Shown here: positions 1-6,941 of the stretch, piece by piece | How positions within the stretch are numbered: position 1 is the stretch's first letter | Layout of the letters: every line of letters starts with the position of its first letter | From: CAZUZS01 sp964624795 | GTDB lineage: Bacteria > Calditrichota > Calditrichia > RBG-13-44-9 | Assembly (NCBI GenBank): GCA_964624795.1 | Contig: CAZUZS010000093.1 | Location: forward strand, 1 to 14,296 | Direction of reading: 5' to 3' | DNA: 14,296 nt | The notes under the pieces: generated by a model | What the model was told of the DNA's origin: nothing | Databases searched by the model: none | The model's input: the letters and a program-made list of their open reading frames with translations, nothing else | Position numbers and translations under genes: made by a program

Positions 1-963
1 AATTCCTGGCAGCAAACACCGGCAGGCTTTCATCTTGTCCGGGATGGTGCCAGGGTGCGGGCCGAAATCACCGATTTTTGGGCAATGGTTTTTAATCCCT
101 CTTCGGTAGATCGCTTGGTTCATGTGCTGGGCGGCGCGTGGTTGGCCGGTGCCTTTTTGGTCATTAGTGTCAGCGCCTATTATCTATTAAAAAAACGGCA
201 CACCGAATTTGCCAAGGCTTCTCTGAAAATCGGTTTACTGGTTGCACTATTTACTTCGTTATTTCAACTGGTAACCGGCGACCAGAGCGGAAGAATGATC
301 AGCAAGCACCAGCCGGCCAAACTGGCGGCATTAGAGGGGCACTACGATTCCACCCAACCCGCCGCGTTGCATCTCTTCGGATGGGTAAATGAAAAGAATG
401 AAAAGGTGGAAGTTGGGGTGGCAATTCCCGGAATGCTTAGTTTTCTGGTTCACCGCAATTTCTCGCAGCCGGTAATCGGATTGAACGATTTTGCGCCGGC
501 AGACCGGCCACCGGTAAATTTTGTCTTTCAAACCTTTCATTTTATGGTTGGAATCGGGTTTCTGCTGATTCTGCTAAGTTTATTGGGCATTCTTTTCTGG
601 TGGCGGGGAACGCTCTGGCAGAAACGATGGCTGCTGTATATCCTGGTTATCGCGGTGCTGGGACCTCAAATTGCCAATCAATTAGGCTGGATGTCCGCCG
701 AAGTCGGCCGCCAGCCGTGGATCGTTTACAACCTGATGCGCACTTCCGAAGGGCTGTCACCTTCAATCAATGCCGGTCAAAATCTGTTCTCCTTTATCCT
801 TTTTATCCTGATCTATGGGCTGCTTTTTGTTCTTTTCGTCTTTCTGCTGGACCGCAAGATTAAGCATGGGCCGGAAGACATCCTGGATGATGCCTCAACC
901 TACGAGCATCAAAAACACGGGATTGAAAATTTACCCATCGCCAAAGGCGGCAAAAAGCGGTGA
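1..963 (+). CDS. cydA: Cytochrome bd quinol oxidase subunit I, 5'-truncated by window edge
   Basis: This is the C-terminal two thirds of the quinol-oxidising, heme-bearing subunit of cytochrome bd, a membrane terminal oxidase that reduces O2 to water. The frame is open from base 1 (it begins NSWQQTPAGF, a conserved CydA segment), so the GTG at 55 is not the true start. By alignment from memory to E. coli CydA, the heme b558 histidine is the His of LVHVLGGAW (codon at 121-123), the Q-loop Lys and Glu lie in HQPAKLAALEGHY, the second b558 ligand is the Met of TFHFMVGIG, and the AExGRQPW motif (Glu, Arg, Trp near the b595/d site) is intact. Only about 25 residues separate VIGL from that Met, so the Q-loop is the short type. 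Several membrane helices are evident. It is followed after 60 bp by cydB. Confidence 0.96.
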   Translation, partial: NSWQQTPAGFHLVRDGARVRAEITDFWAMVFNPSSVDRLVHVLGGAWLAGAFLVISVSAYYLLKKRHTEFAKASLKIGLLVALFTSLFQLVTGDQSGRMISKHQPAKLAALEGHYDSTQPAALHLFGWVNEKNEKVEVGVAIPGMLSFLVHRNFSQPVIGLNDFAPADRPPVNFVFQTFHFMVGIGFLLILLSLLGILFWWRGTLWQKRWLLYILVIAVLGPQIANQLGWMSAEVGRQPWIVYNLMRTSEGLSPSINAGQNLFSFILFILIYGLLFVLFVFLLDRKIKHGPEDILDDASTYEHQKHGIENLPIAKGGKKR

Positions 964-1023
964 ATTGCTACCGGCAAAATACAGCAGAAAATAAAGATAT
1001 TCATATAGAACAGGAGAGATAAT

Positions 1024-2052
1024 ATGGAATTCAGCTTCGATTTAAATACAATCTGGTTCATTCTGATCGGCGTTTTGCTGGCCGGTTATGCTATTCTGGA
1101 CGGTTTTGATTTGGGCGTGGGCGCACTGCATCTTTTGACCAAAGAAGATAAAGACCGTCGCATCATGATCAACTCCATCGGGCCGGTTTGGGATGGGAAT
1201 GAGGTTTGGCTCATCACCGGCGGAGGCGCACTTTTTGCTGCCTTCCCGGACGTTTATGCCACAGTTTTTTCGGGATTTTATGTGGCTTTCTTTTTGTTGC
1301 TGTTTGTGCTCATCTTCCGGGCGGTGGCTATTGAATTTCGCAGCAAGCGGGAAGGAAAACTGTGGCGGCAGATTTGGGATGCCTCCTTCAGCATCGCCAG
1401 TATCGTCATCGCGCTTTTGGCCGGAGTTGCGCTGGGTAATATCATTCAGGGAATTCCTATCGCCGCTAACAAAGAATACCTGGGGAATTTTTGGTCGCTG
1501 CTGAATCCCTACGCTATCCTGGTCGGCATTACCACAGTTGCGCTTTTCATGATGCACGGGGCAATTTACCTCACCATGAAAACGGAAGGCCCCCTGCACG
1601 ACCGGATCCGGGGCTGGGTGAATAACACCATCATCTTCTTTGTGATTTCATATATAACGCTTACCATGGCCACCCTGATCTATATTCCGCACATGGTGCG
1701 GCATTTCCATGATTACCCTTATTTTTTCATTATTGCTTTGCTGAATATGTTGGCCATCGCTAATATCCCCCGTGAAATTCAGCGAGGAAGGGATTTCAGG
1801 GCGTTTCTTTCTTCTGCTGCCAGCATTCTCGCTTTGATCACCCTGGTTGCCATCGGCATATTTCCGAACTTCGTGTTGTCCAATCCCGATCCGCAAAACA
1901 GCCTGACGATTTACAATGCCGCATCCTCCCACCGGACGCTGGAAATCATGTTGATCATCGCCATCATCGGCATTCCCTTCGTTCTGGCTTATACCACCAG
2001 CATTTACTACATCTTCCGGGGGAAGGTGAAACTGGATGAAACCAGCTACTAA
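1024..2052 (+). CDS. cydB: Cytochrome bd quinol oxidase subunit II
   Basis: Subunit II of cytochrome bd, the structural partner of CydA in the inner membrane. The 342-residue length matches the shorter CydB proteins that accompany short-Q-loop CydA; E. coli CydB is about 379. The N-terminal signature GYAILDGFDLGVGAL (residues 21-35, with Asp29) and GPVWDGNEVWL (residues 53-63, with Trp56 and Asp57) are the conserved family motifs. The rest is a succession of hydrophobic helices typical of the family. The start is supported by an AGGAGAG ribosome site just upstream (near 1012-1018). It forms an operon with cydA. No CydX-like small subunit or cydCD transporter gene follows: the next 180 bp are non-coding. 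Confidence 0.96.
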   Translation: MEFSFDLNTIWFILIGVLLAGYAILDGFDLGVGALHLLTKEDKDRRIMINSIGPVWDGNEVWLITGGGALFAAFPDVYATVFSGFYVAFFLLLFVLIFRAVAIEFRSKREGKLWRQIWDASFSIASIVIALLAGVALGNIIQGIPIAANKEYLGNFWSLLNPYAILVGITTVALFMMHGAIYLTMKTEGPLHDRIRGWVNNTIIFFVISYITLTMATLIYIPHMVRHFHDYPYFFIIALLNMLAIANIPREIQRGRDFRAFLSSAASILALITLVAIGIFPNFVLSNPDPQNSLTIYNAASSHRTLEIMLIIAIIGIPFVLAYTTSIYYIFRGKVKLDETSY

Positions 2053-2175
2053 GGGCAGCTGGCGACGATGTTTGCAGCTAACTTTTCAAAGTCAAGGCCA
2101 AAAAACTCACGATTCAATAACTGCAGAACTTAAATCGGATGCCCGACTTTGTGAGAATAAGGCCCGATATGCATC

Positions 2176-2231
2176 TGCCTTTTGCCTTTTATATTTTGAC
2201 TTTAATCTTTAACCTTTAATCTTTTTTCTTC
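2176..2231 (+). repeat. Degenerate heptanucleotide tandem array abutting the photolyase start
   Basis: Eight consecutive 7-base units can be read without a gap: TGCCTTT, TGCCTTT, TATATTT, TGACTTT, AATCTTT, AACCTTT, AATCTTT, TTTCTTC. Seven of the eight end in TTT, and most in CTTT. An 11-base perfect direct repeat (CTTTAATCTTT at 2200-2210 and 2214-2224) is part of it. The array is pyrimidine-rich on the coding strand, ends one base before the ATG at 2233, and replaces the place where a Shine-Dalgarno sequence would be. The remaining 123 bp between cydB and the array show no recognisable gene or strong terminator. Confidence 0.75.
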
Positions 2232-2232
2232 T

Positions 2233-3537
2233 ATGAATACGGAGCAACTCTCCATTTTCTGGTTCCGGCGCGACCTACGCCTGGAAGATAATGCCGGACT
2301 TTTCCACGCTTTGCGAAGCGGACATCCGGTGCTCCCCCTGTTCATTTTTGACACCGAAATTCTGGACAAACTGCCAGATAAAAGCGACAAACGGGTTGAA
2401 TTTATTTATGTCGGGCTCAGGGAAATTCAAGCGCATTTGAAAGAGATCGGAAGCGGCCTCCTCGTTCATCATGGAAATCCGGTTGAGATCTGGAAACAGC
2501 TGATTGGGGAATATGACGTTGCCGCCGTCTTTGCAAATGGTGACTACGAGCCAGAAGCCATCCGCAGAGACCAACAGATCTCAGATTTTCTGGAAGACCA
2601 TGGTATTCCATTTCACCTGTTCAAAGACCAGGTAATTTTTGAGAAAAAGGAAATCATGAAGTCAGATGGAAATCCTTACGTGGTTTACACACCCTACAAA
2701 AACCGCTGGCTGGATTCGCTTAACGACGGCCATCTGAATTCATTTCCCTCTGAACACTATTTTCAGAACTATTATCCGCGCTCCCCCCTGCCCTTCCCGC
2801 AATTGGAAGAAATCGGATTCAGCAAGACCGGCTTTCATTTTCCACCCAAACAGATCAACAAAGATCTAATCAAAAATTATGACCAAACCAGGGACTTCCC
2901 GGCGCTTGAAGGAACCACCCGGCTTGGAATCCATCTCAGGTTTGGCACCATCAGTATCCGCAGGTTAATCCGCATCGCCCTGGAATTGAATCCCACATTT
3001 TTGAGCGAACTGATCTGGCGGGAATTTTTCATGATGATCCTGCACAATTTCCAGTACGTCGTCGATCGGCCTTTCAGGGAAGCGTACCGCAATATCCAGT
3101 GGATAAACGATGAACAACAGTTTCAGCGTTGGCGCCAGGGCGCCACCGGTTACCCGATGGTGGATGCCGGGATGCGGCAGTTGAACGCCACCGGATTCAT
3201 GCACAACCGGGTACGTATGTTGACCGCCAGCTTTCTAACGAAAAACCTGCTGATCGACTGGCGGTGGGGTGAGCAATATTTTGCGGAAAAACTGCTGGAT
3301 TTCGACCTTTCATCCAATAATGGCAATTGGCAATGGGCGGCCGGCTGCGGGTGCGATGCGGCGCCTTACTTCCGCGTTTTTAATCCGGAGACGCAGATGA
3401 AACGGTTTGATCCTGATTTAAAATATGTGAAAGAATGGGTTCCGGAATACGCATCGCCGGTTTACCCCAAGCCCATCGTGGATTACAAATACTCCCGCGA
3501 ACGGGCGCTGGCCGTCTATAAAGTTGCATTAAGTTAA
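2233..3537 (+). CDS. phrB: Deoxyribodipyrimidine photolyase, class I (CPD type)
   Basis: This flavoprotein repairs UV-induced cyclobutane pyrimidine dimers using blue light. The 434-residue protein starts with the antenna-domain signature IFWFRRDLRLEDN. The C-terminal FAD domain has TRLGIHLRFGTIS, ELIWREFF (Glu259, Trp262, dimer contact residues), GYPMVDAGMRQLNATGFMHNR from residue 306, and NNGNWQW (Asn362, the likely FAD N5 contact). The spacing puts Trp290, Trp343 and Trp366 exactly where the E. coli triad W306/W359/W382 lies, so photoreduction should work. AGCGCDAAPYFRVFNP is the variant common in Bacteroidota-like photolyases. The antenna cofactor cannot be told. The start fits family N-termini, but no Shine-Dalgarno is visible; a CTTT heptad array precedes it. 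A cryptochrome role cannot be excluded, but the DNA-repair residues are intact. The next gene is 74 bp downstream. Confidence 0.95.
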   Translation: MNTEQLSIFWFRRDLRLEDNAGLFHALRSGHPVLPLFIFDTEILDKLPDKSDKRVEFIYVGLREIQAHLKEIGSGLLVHHGNPVEIWKQLIGEYDVAAVFANGDYEPEAIRRDQQISDFLEDHGIPFHLFKDQVIFEKKEIMKSDGNPYVVYTPYKNRWLDSLNDGHLNSFPSEHYFQNYYPRSPLPFPQLEEIGFSKTGFHFPPKQINKDLIKNYDQTRDFPALEGTTRLGIHLRFGTISIRRLIRIALELNPTFLSELIWREFFMMILHNFQYVVDRPFREAYRNIQWINDEQQFQRWRQGATGYPMVDAGMRQLNATGFMHNRVRMLTASFLTKNLLIDWRWGEQYFAEKLLDFDLSSNNGNWQWAAGCGCDAAPYFRVFNPETQMKRFDPDLKYVKEWVPEYASPVYPKPIVDYKYSRERALAVYKVALS

Positions 3538-3611
3538 GACGGGTTGCGGTTCAGAAACTTTACTTACCGCCCGCTCGTTGACACCTCTCGAACAAAACCG
3601 GATATAAGAAA

Positions 3612-5051
3612 ATGAGAATTTTTCTCACAGGTGCAAACGGCTACATCGGAAAACGCCTATTGCTGGCCCTTCTGGAAAATGGACATCAGGTGATTTGCAT
3701 GGTTCGGGATGCCCGGCGTTTCGCACCCCCCAATCGATTTGCGGAATCCGTTGAAATGCTGGTGGGGGATTTGTTGAAGCCCGAAACCCTTGACAATATT
3801 CCGGTCGATATTGAAGCCGCTTACTACCTGGTGCATTCCATGAGCCAAAACGCAAGAGATTTTGCCCGCCTGGAAAGCGAATCTTCAGAAAATTTCTCTG
3901 CCGCCATTCAAAAAACAAACGCCAGGCAAATCATCTATCTTGGCGGTATCTCCAATGATGCCAATCTTTCACCGCATTTGAAATCCCGCCTGGCTGTGGA
4001 AAAAATATTGCAGGAAAGCGGAATCCCGCTCACCGTGCTGCGGGCGGGAATTATCATCGGCGCCGGCAGCGCCAGTTTTGAGATAATCCGGGATCTGGTG
4101 GAAAAACTGCCGGTCATGGTTGCCCCCAAATGGCTGAAGACCAAGTCCCAGCCCATAGCCATTCACGATATCATTTATTATCTGACTGCGGTTTTGGGCA
4201 ATCCCGGTAGTTACGGGAAAACTTTTGAAATCGGCGGCCCCGATATTCTAACCTACAAACAGATGCTGCTGGAGTTTGCTAAAATTCGTGGATTAAAGCG
4301 GGTCATCATCACGGTGCCGGTATTAACGCCCCGAATTTCCTCATATTGGCTCTATCTCATAACCGCCACCACTTTCTCATTAGCGCGTAGTCTGGTGGAC
4401 AGTATGAAAAATGAAGTCATCTGCGAGAATAATGAAATTGATCAAATTATTCCGCACCACTGTCTTTCCTACCAGGATGCCATTCGCCGGGCGTTTTCAC
4501 ACGCCGGAGAAGATATTCTCATTTCCAGTTGGAAGGATGCATGGGTGAGCGGCAGGCTGCCAGCCGATTTCGGCGGCTATATCGAGGTTCCTACTCATGC
4601 ATGCTATATCGACAAGCAACAAGTTAATATTGCCGATAATGCCCAACTTATTTTGGAGCGGATCTGGCGCATTGGCGGCGAAACCGGCTGGTATTATGGC
4701 AATCTTCTCTGGGGAATTCGTGGTTTCCTGGATAAACTCGTTGGCGGCATTGGCCTGCGCCGGGGCCGAACAAATCCATCCGAATTAAATGCCGGGGATG
4801 CCCTTGACTTCTGGCGGGTTTTGGTAGCAGATAAAGCCGGGATGCGGCTGCTGCTCTACGCCGAGATGAAGCTTCCCGGTGAGGCCTGGCTGGAATTCAA
4901 AATTTATCCAAACCAAAACGGTGGCACCTTCCAACAGACCGCCACCTTCCGCCCCAAAGGTTTATCGGGCCGATTGTATTGGTATGCCATGTTTCCTTTT
5001 CATATTTTCATTTTCAGAAGAATGGCGCAGCGAATTGCCATGCTGCCTTGA
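3612..5051 (+). CDS. Atypical SDR NAD(P)-binding protein with C-terminal DUF2867-like region
   Basis: The 479-residue protein begins with a Rossmann beta-strand and TGANGYIGKRL, the TGxxGxxG dinucleotide-binding motif (Gly7, Gly10, Gly13). It continues through AAYYLVHSM and IIYLGGI, typical of the NDUFA9-like or isomerase-like atypical SDR group. No classical YxxxK catalytic pair is obvious. The C-terminal part from about residue 325 (IEVPTHACYIDKQQVNI onwards, ending GRLYWYAMFPFHIFIFRR) matches what I know of the DUF2867 domain fused to SDR domains in Bacteroidota and relatives. Substrate unknown. The start has only a weak purine stretch (ATAAGAAA). It lies 74 bp after the photolyase in the same orientation, so co-transcription is likely. 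Confidence 0.85.
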   Translation: MRIFLTGANGYIGKRLLLALLENGHQVICMVRDARRFAPPNRFAESVEMLVGDLLKPETLDNIPVDIEAAYYLVHSMSQNARDFARLESESSENFSAAIQKTNARQIIYLGGISNDANLSPHLKSRLAVEKILQESGIPLTVLRAGIIIGAGSASFEIIRDLVEKLPVMVAPKWLKTKSQPIAIHDIIYYLTAVLGNPGSYGKTFEIGGPDILTYKQMLLEFAKIRGLKRVIITVPVLTPRISSYWLYLITATTFSLARSLVDSMKNEVICENNEIDQIIPHHCLSYQDAIRRAFSHAGEDILISSWKDAWVSGRLPADFGGYIEVPTHACYIDKQQVNIADNAQLILERIWRIGGETGWYYGNLLWGIRGFLDKLVGGIGLRRGRTNPSELNAGDALDFWRVLVADKAGMRLLLYAEMKLPGEAWLEFKIYPNQNGGTFQQTATFRPKGLSGRLYWYAMFPFHIFIFRRMAQRIAMLP

Positions 5052-5230
5052 CCTGCTTTCTGCGAAGCTTATCGGATTTTTGGTTCGTGTGTTAGCCGTA
5101 GAGTCTGATTTATCAAAAAGTGGAAAATAAAATTCCTCCACAGGCGCGGGCGCTCGGTGGTTTGGGCAGAAAGAAACGTGAATTCTGGGTAGTTCTATCA
5201 CGAGTTCACTCTGTCTCTATCACCAATCCC

Positions 5231-5247
5231 GACATGCATGACATGTC
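5231..5247. repeat. Short inverted repeat GACATG-N5-CATGTC in intergenic region
   Basis: A 6-bp inverted repeat (5231-5236 and 5242-5247), followed at 5255-5266 by a second weaker palindrome, GACAATAATGTC. Both lie in the 277-bp gap between the convergent SDR gene and the regulator gene. There is no T-run, so an intrinsic terminator is not supported. They could be a protein-binding site or chance. I see no gene in 5052-5328. Confidence 0.3.
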
Positions 5248-5301
5248 AATTGAAGACAATAATGTCCATGCTCTTTAATTCCGACGGATTGAATGCGGTT
5301 A

Positions 5302-5329
5302 ATCCTGTCAAAAAGAATCTAATCAGGAT
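5302..5329. repeat. Inverted repeat ATCCTG...CAGGAT at the 3' end of the regulator gene
   Basis: Six-base arms (5302-5307 and 5324-5329) enclose a 16-base spacer. The right arm touches the stop codon of the minus-strand regulator. A related stem (ATCCTGC-N7-GCAGGAT) lies at 13916-13936 after the last gene of the carotenoid operon. No uridine run follows on the transcript, so it is not a canonical rho-independent terminator. It may be a dispersed intergenic repeat. Confidence 0.35.
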
Positions 5330-6198
5330 CAAAAATTCTGTACATCTTCGAAGGTAAAAAGCCGCCGCACGACTGCCGGGTGATTGTATTGAACCGTGTC
5401 AAAAACACGGCCCCCCACATAAAGTTTTGCATTATAAGTGGAGCACAGTTCGCAAATCTTGTCGAATTCCTTCTGCAAATTCCCTCCATCTTCTACAATG
5501 GTACCGGAAATATAAACCCGGTCGGGCTTAAAGTTTTCAAACACCTTTTCAATCTTCAGCAATGGCGTGCTCTGACCACTGAAGAATACACGATATCCCC
5601 GCAATTCCAGAATATGTTCAACCATTTTTAAGGCCATTGAATGCAGCTCATGCGAAAAATTCATACACAGCGCCTTTCCGGATTTCCGCCTGGGCAGACG
5701 CATGATCCCCTGCAAACGAATCACACAATCCCGAATGGCCTGGGAGGCAATGTGCTCCTCAATCACTGAGACTTTTTCCTGCTCCCATAGATCACCCAAC
5801 TCATACAGCGCCGGTGTAATCAATCGGTCATAAATTTGATAGAGCGGGTACTGCCCCAAAAAAAGCCCATTTAATACTTGCTGCAGTCTTTCCCGGTTGC
5901 TTGCCAGGGCATTATCCCTGAAATAACCAATCAAATAATTGAAGTTACCCTTTAAGATTTGCCCGCTGATCTGTAAATCGGATTTATTTTCCATCGGAAA
6001 GAGTGTTACGCGTTCAGCTCTATTTTTATTCTTTTCCAGAAATGCTGCCAGGTGTTCCATCAAAAATTTGCGATGCCCCCCCTCTGTCTTGATGCAACCC
6101 AACTTTCCTTCCTCAGTCCAGCGTTTGATTGTTGAAACATTTACGCCCAAAATCTTAGCCGCCTCTTCACTATTAAAATACTGGACATCGGCTTCCAT
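5329..6198 (-). CDS. carH: CarH/LitR-type MerR-family cobalamin-dependent photoreceptor repressor
   Basis: Predicted light-sensing transcription repressor that uses adenosylcobalamin as chromophore. With the start at 6198 it has 289 residues. Residues 7-45 form a MerR-like winged HTH (YFNSEEAAKILGVNVSTIKRW...GGHRKF). Residues 80-165 form the helical bundle carrying W138-x9-E148-H149, the motif that caps AdoCbl in CarH. Residues 174-289 form the Rossmann B12-binding domain, with ELHSMA placing His186 as the lower cobalt ligand and VGGR (261-264) as the late glycine pair. The usual ExHxxG glycine is Ala here. The start is fixed by AAAGGAG at 6207-6213, eight bases before the ATG; the Met at 6255 would put the promoter inside the coding region. 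Divergent from, and probably controlling, the carotenoid operon. Confidence 0.9.
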   Translation of the reverse strand: MEADVQYFNSEEAAKILGVNVSTIKRWTEEGKLGCIKTEGGHRKFLMEHLAAFLEKNKNRAERVTLFPMENKSDLQISGQILKGNFNYLIGYFRDNALASNRERLQQVLNGLFLGQYPLYQIYDRLITPALYELGDLWEQEKVSVIEEHIASQAIRDCVIRLQGIMRLPRRKSGKALCMNFSHELHSMALKMVEHILELRGYRVFFSGQSTPLLKIEKVFENFKPDRVYISGTIVEDGGNLQKEFDKICELCSTYNAKLYVGGRVFDTVQYNHPAVVRRLFTFEDVQNF

Positions 6199-6226
6199 AC
6201 ACTTATCTCCTTTAAATAGACAGCAA

Positions 6227-6255
6227 AATATAATAGAAAAAATCAGTATTGTCAA
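6227..6255 (-). promoter_or_regulatory. Predicted sigma70-type promoter of the regulator gene
   Basis: On the minus strand TTGACA (plus positions 6250-6255) is followed by exactly 17 bases and TATATT (6227-6232), matching the -35/-10 consensus at 6/6 and 5/6. Transcription would begin near 6220, giving a leader of about 22 bases that includes the AAAGGAG ribosome site. A pair of 9-bp repeats ends 5 bp upstream of the -35. Confidence 0.75.
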
Positions 6256-6260
6256 GAATA

Positions 6261-6278
6261 ATGAGCGTTATGAACTAT
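6261..6278 (-). promoter_or_regulatory. Candidate operator: imperfect 9-bp direct repeat pair, minus orientation
   Basis: Read on the minus strand: ATAGTTCAT followed directly by AACGCTCAT. These resemble the pair at 6327-6344 (ATCGCTCAT twice) in opposite orientation; AACGCTCAT differs from ATCGCTCAT at one base. The site lies 5 bp upstream of the regulator's -35 box and 16 bp upstream of the carotenoid operon's -35 box, so it could affect both. Binding by the CarH-like protein is inference. Confidence 0.55.
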
Positions 6279-6294
6279 TTACAAAAGATAATGC

Positions 6295-6323
6295 TTGACA
6301 TAATGGATTTTATATATTAAAAT
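6295..6323 (+). promoter_or_regulatory. Predicted sigma70-type promoter of the carotenoid operon
   Basis: TTGACA (6295-6300), a 17-base AT-rich spacer, then TAAAAT (6318-6323). The match to consensus is 6/6 and 5/6. The start point would be near 6330, giving a leader of about 36 bases. The AAGGAG ribosome site (6352-6357) lies eight bases before the ATG at 6366. This is the only strong promoter I see ahead of the nine-gene run. Confidence 0.78.
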
Positions 6324-6326
6324 AAT

Positions 6327-6344
6327 ATCGCTCATATCGCTCAT
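6327..6344 (+). promoter_or_regulatory. Candidate operator: perfect tandem 9-bp direct repeat over the transcription start
   Basis: ATCGCTCAT (6327-6335) is immediately repeated at 6336-6344. It begins three bases after the -10 box, so it overlaps the expected transcription start, a position suited to repression. With the inverse pair at 6261-6278 it flanks the carotenoid -35/-10 region. Confidence 0.65.
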
Positions 6345-6365
6345 TTAAAATAAGGAGCAGAAGTA

Positions 6366-6941
6366 ATGAAGCAAAATAATGGGTTTTCAATAGCAGTGGC
6401 CGTCCTGATAGCAGGAATGCTAATGCATGGATCTTCGGAGGCCGGTAAATCCCTGCATCTCAACCAAGCCAGGGAATTGTTTTATTCCGCGGTTGATGAT
6501 GGAAAGGTGGTGGATAAAGCGGTTTTGGCGTTTACATCTTTAGAGGACGACAGCAATTCCACTGGGCTTGCTCTCACCTATCTGGGAGCGCTTGAAGCGC
6601 TGAAAGGGAAGCATTCCTTTTGGCCGCACAATAAGCTCAAACATGTAAAAAAAGGACTCCGGATGATGGATGAGGGAATCAAAGCTGATCCTACTGACCT
6701 CGAATCTCATTTTGTAAGAGGAAGCACTTGCCATTTTCTTCCTGGCTTTTTCAACCGCCAGGATACGGCAAAGGCAGATTTTCTGAAAATCATCGAATTG
6801 CTGCCCGAAGAAAAACATAAATATGGCAAAGATATGATCAATGGCATGATCGATTTTATCTGGAAAAATTTCGAGATGACGGATGCGCAGAAAGCCAAAT
6901 TGCAGGCTGTAAAGATGGAAACGATAGATTATGAAAATTGA
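6366..6941 (+). CDS. Predicted exported TPR-like protein, first gene of the carotenoid operon
   Basis: The 191-residue protein has an N-terminal hydrophobic stretch with signal-peptide features (about residues 7-26, with an SSEAG cleavage-like region), so it probably acts in the periplasm or at a membrane. The mature part is mostly helical. LTYLGALEALKG and GLRMMDEGIKADPTDLESHFVRGS (about residues 68-125) look like tetratricopeptide-type helix pairs, including the typical ADPTDLE turn. I do not recognise an enzyme motif. The start has an excellent AAGGAG site (6352-6357). The stop overlaps the lycopene cyclase start by 11 bases, so the two are translationally coupled. Position suggests a role in pigment assembly, transport or membrane placement, but that is inference. 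Confidence 0.85.
   Translation: MKQNNGFSIAVAVLIAGMLMHGSSEAGKSLHLNQARELFYSAVDDGKVVDKAVLAFTSLEDDSNSTGLALTYLGALEALKGKHSFWPHNKLKHVKKGLRMMDEGIKADPTDLESHFVRGSTCHFLPGFFNRQDTAKADFLKIIELLPEEKHKYGKDMINGMIDFIWKNFEMTDAQKAKLQAVKMETIDYEN

Noticed and set aside
55..57. GTG as start of the cydA gene
   Set aside because: The frame is open to base 1 and the residues before it match conserved CydA sequence, so the gene is cut by the window edge and does not start here.
1042..1599. 185-residue open frame on the minus strand within cydB
   Set aside because: It is an antisense shadow of a strongly conserved gene, with no family features or ribosome site.
2053..2175. Rho-independent terminator after cydB
   Set aside because: Short GCAGCT inverted elements are present, but there is no stable GC stem followed by a T-run; the downstream T-rich stretch is the heptad array.
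3578..3608. TTGACA with TATAAG 19 bp downstream as a promoter for the SDR gene
   Set aside because: The spacing is too long, and transcription would begin after the ATG at 3612, so it would not yield a translatable message unless leaderless.
6199..6255. Upstream Met at 6255 as start of the CarH-like regulator
   Set aside because: It would place the TTGACA-N17-TATATT promoter and the AAAGGAG ribosome site inside the coding region; the start at 6198 has ideal spacing.
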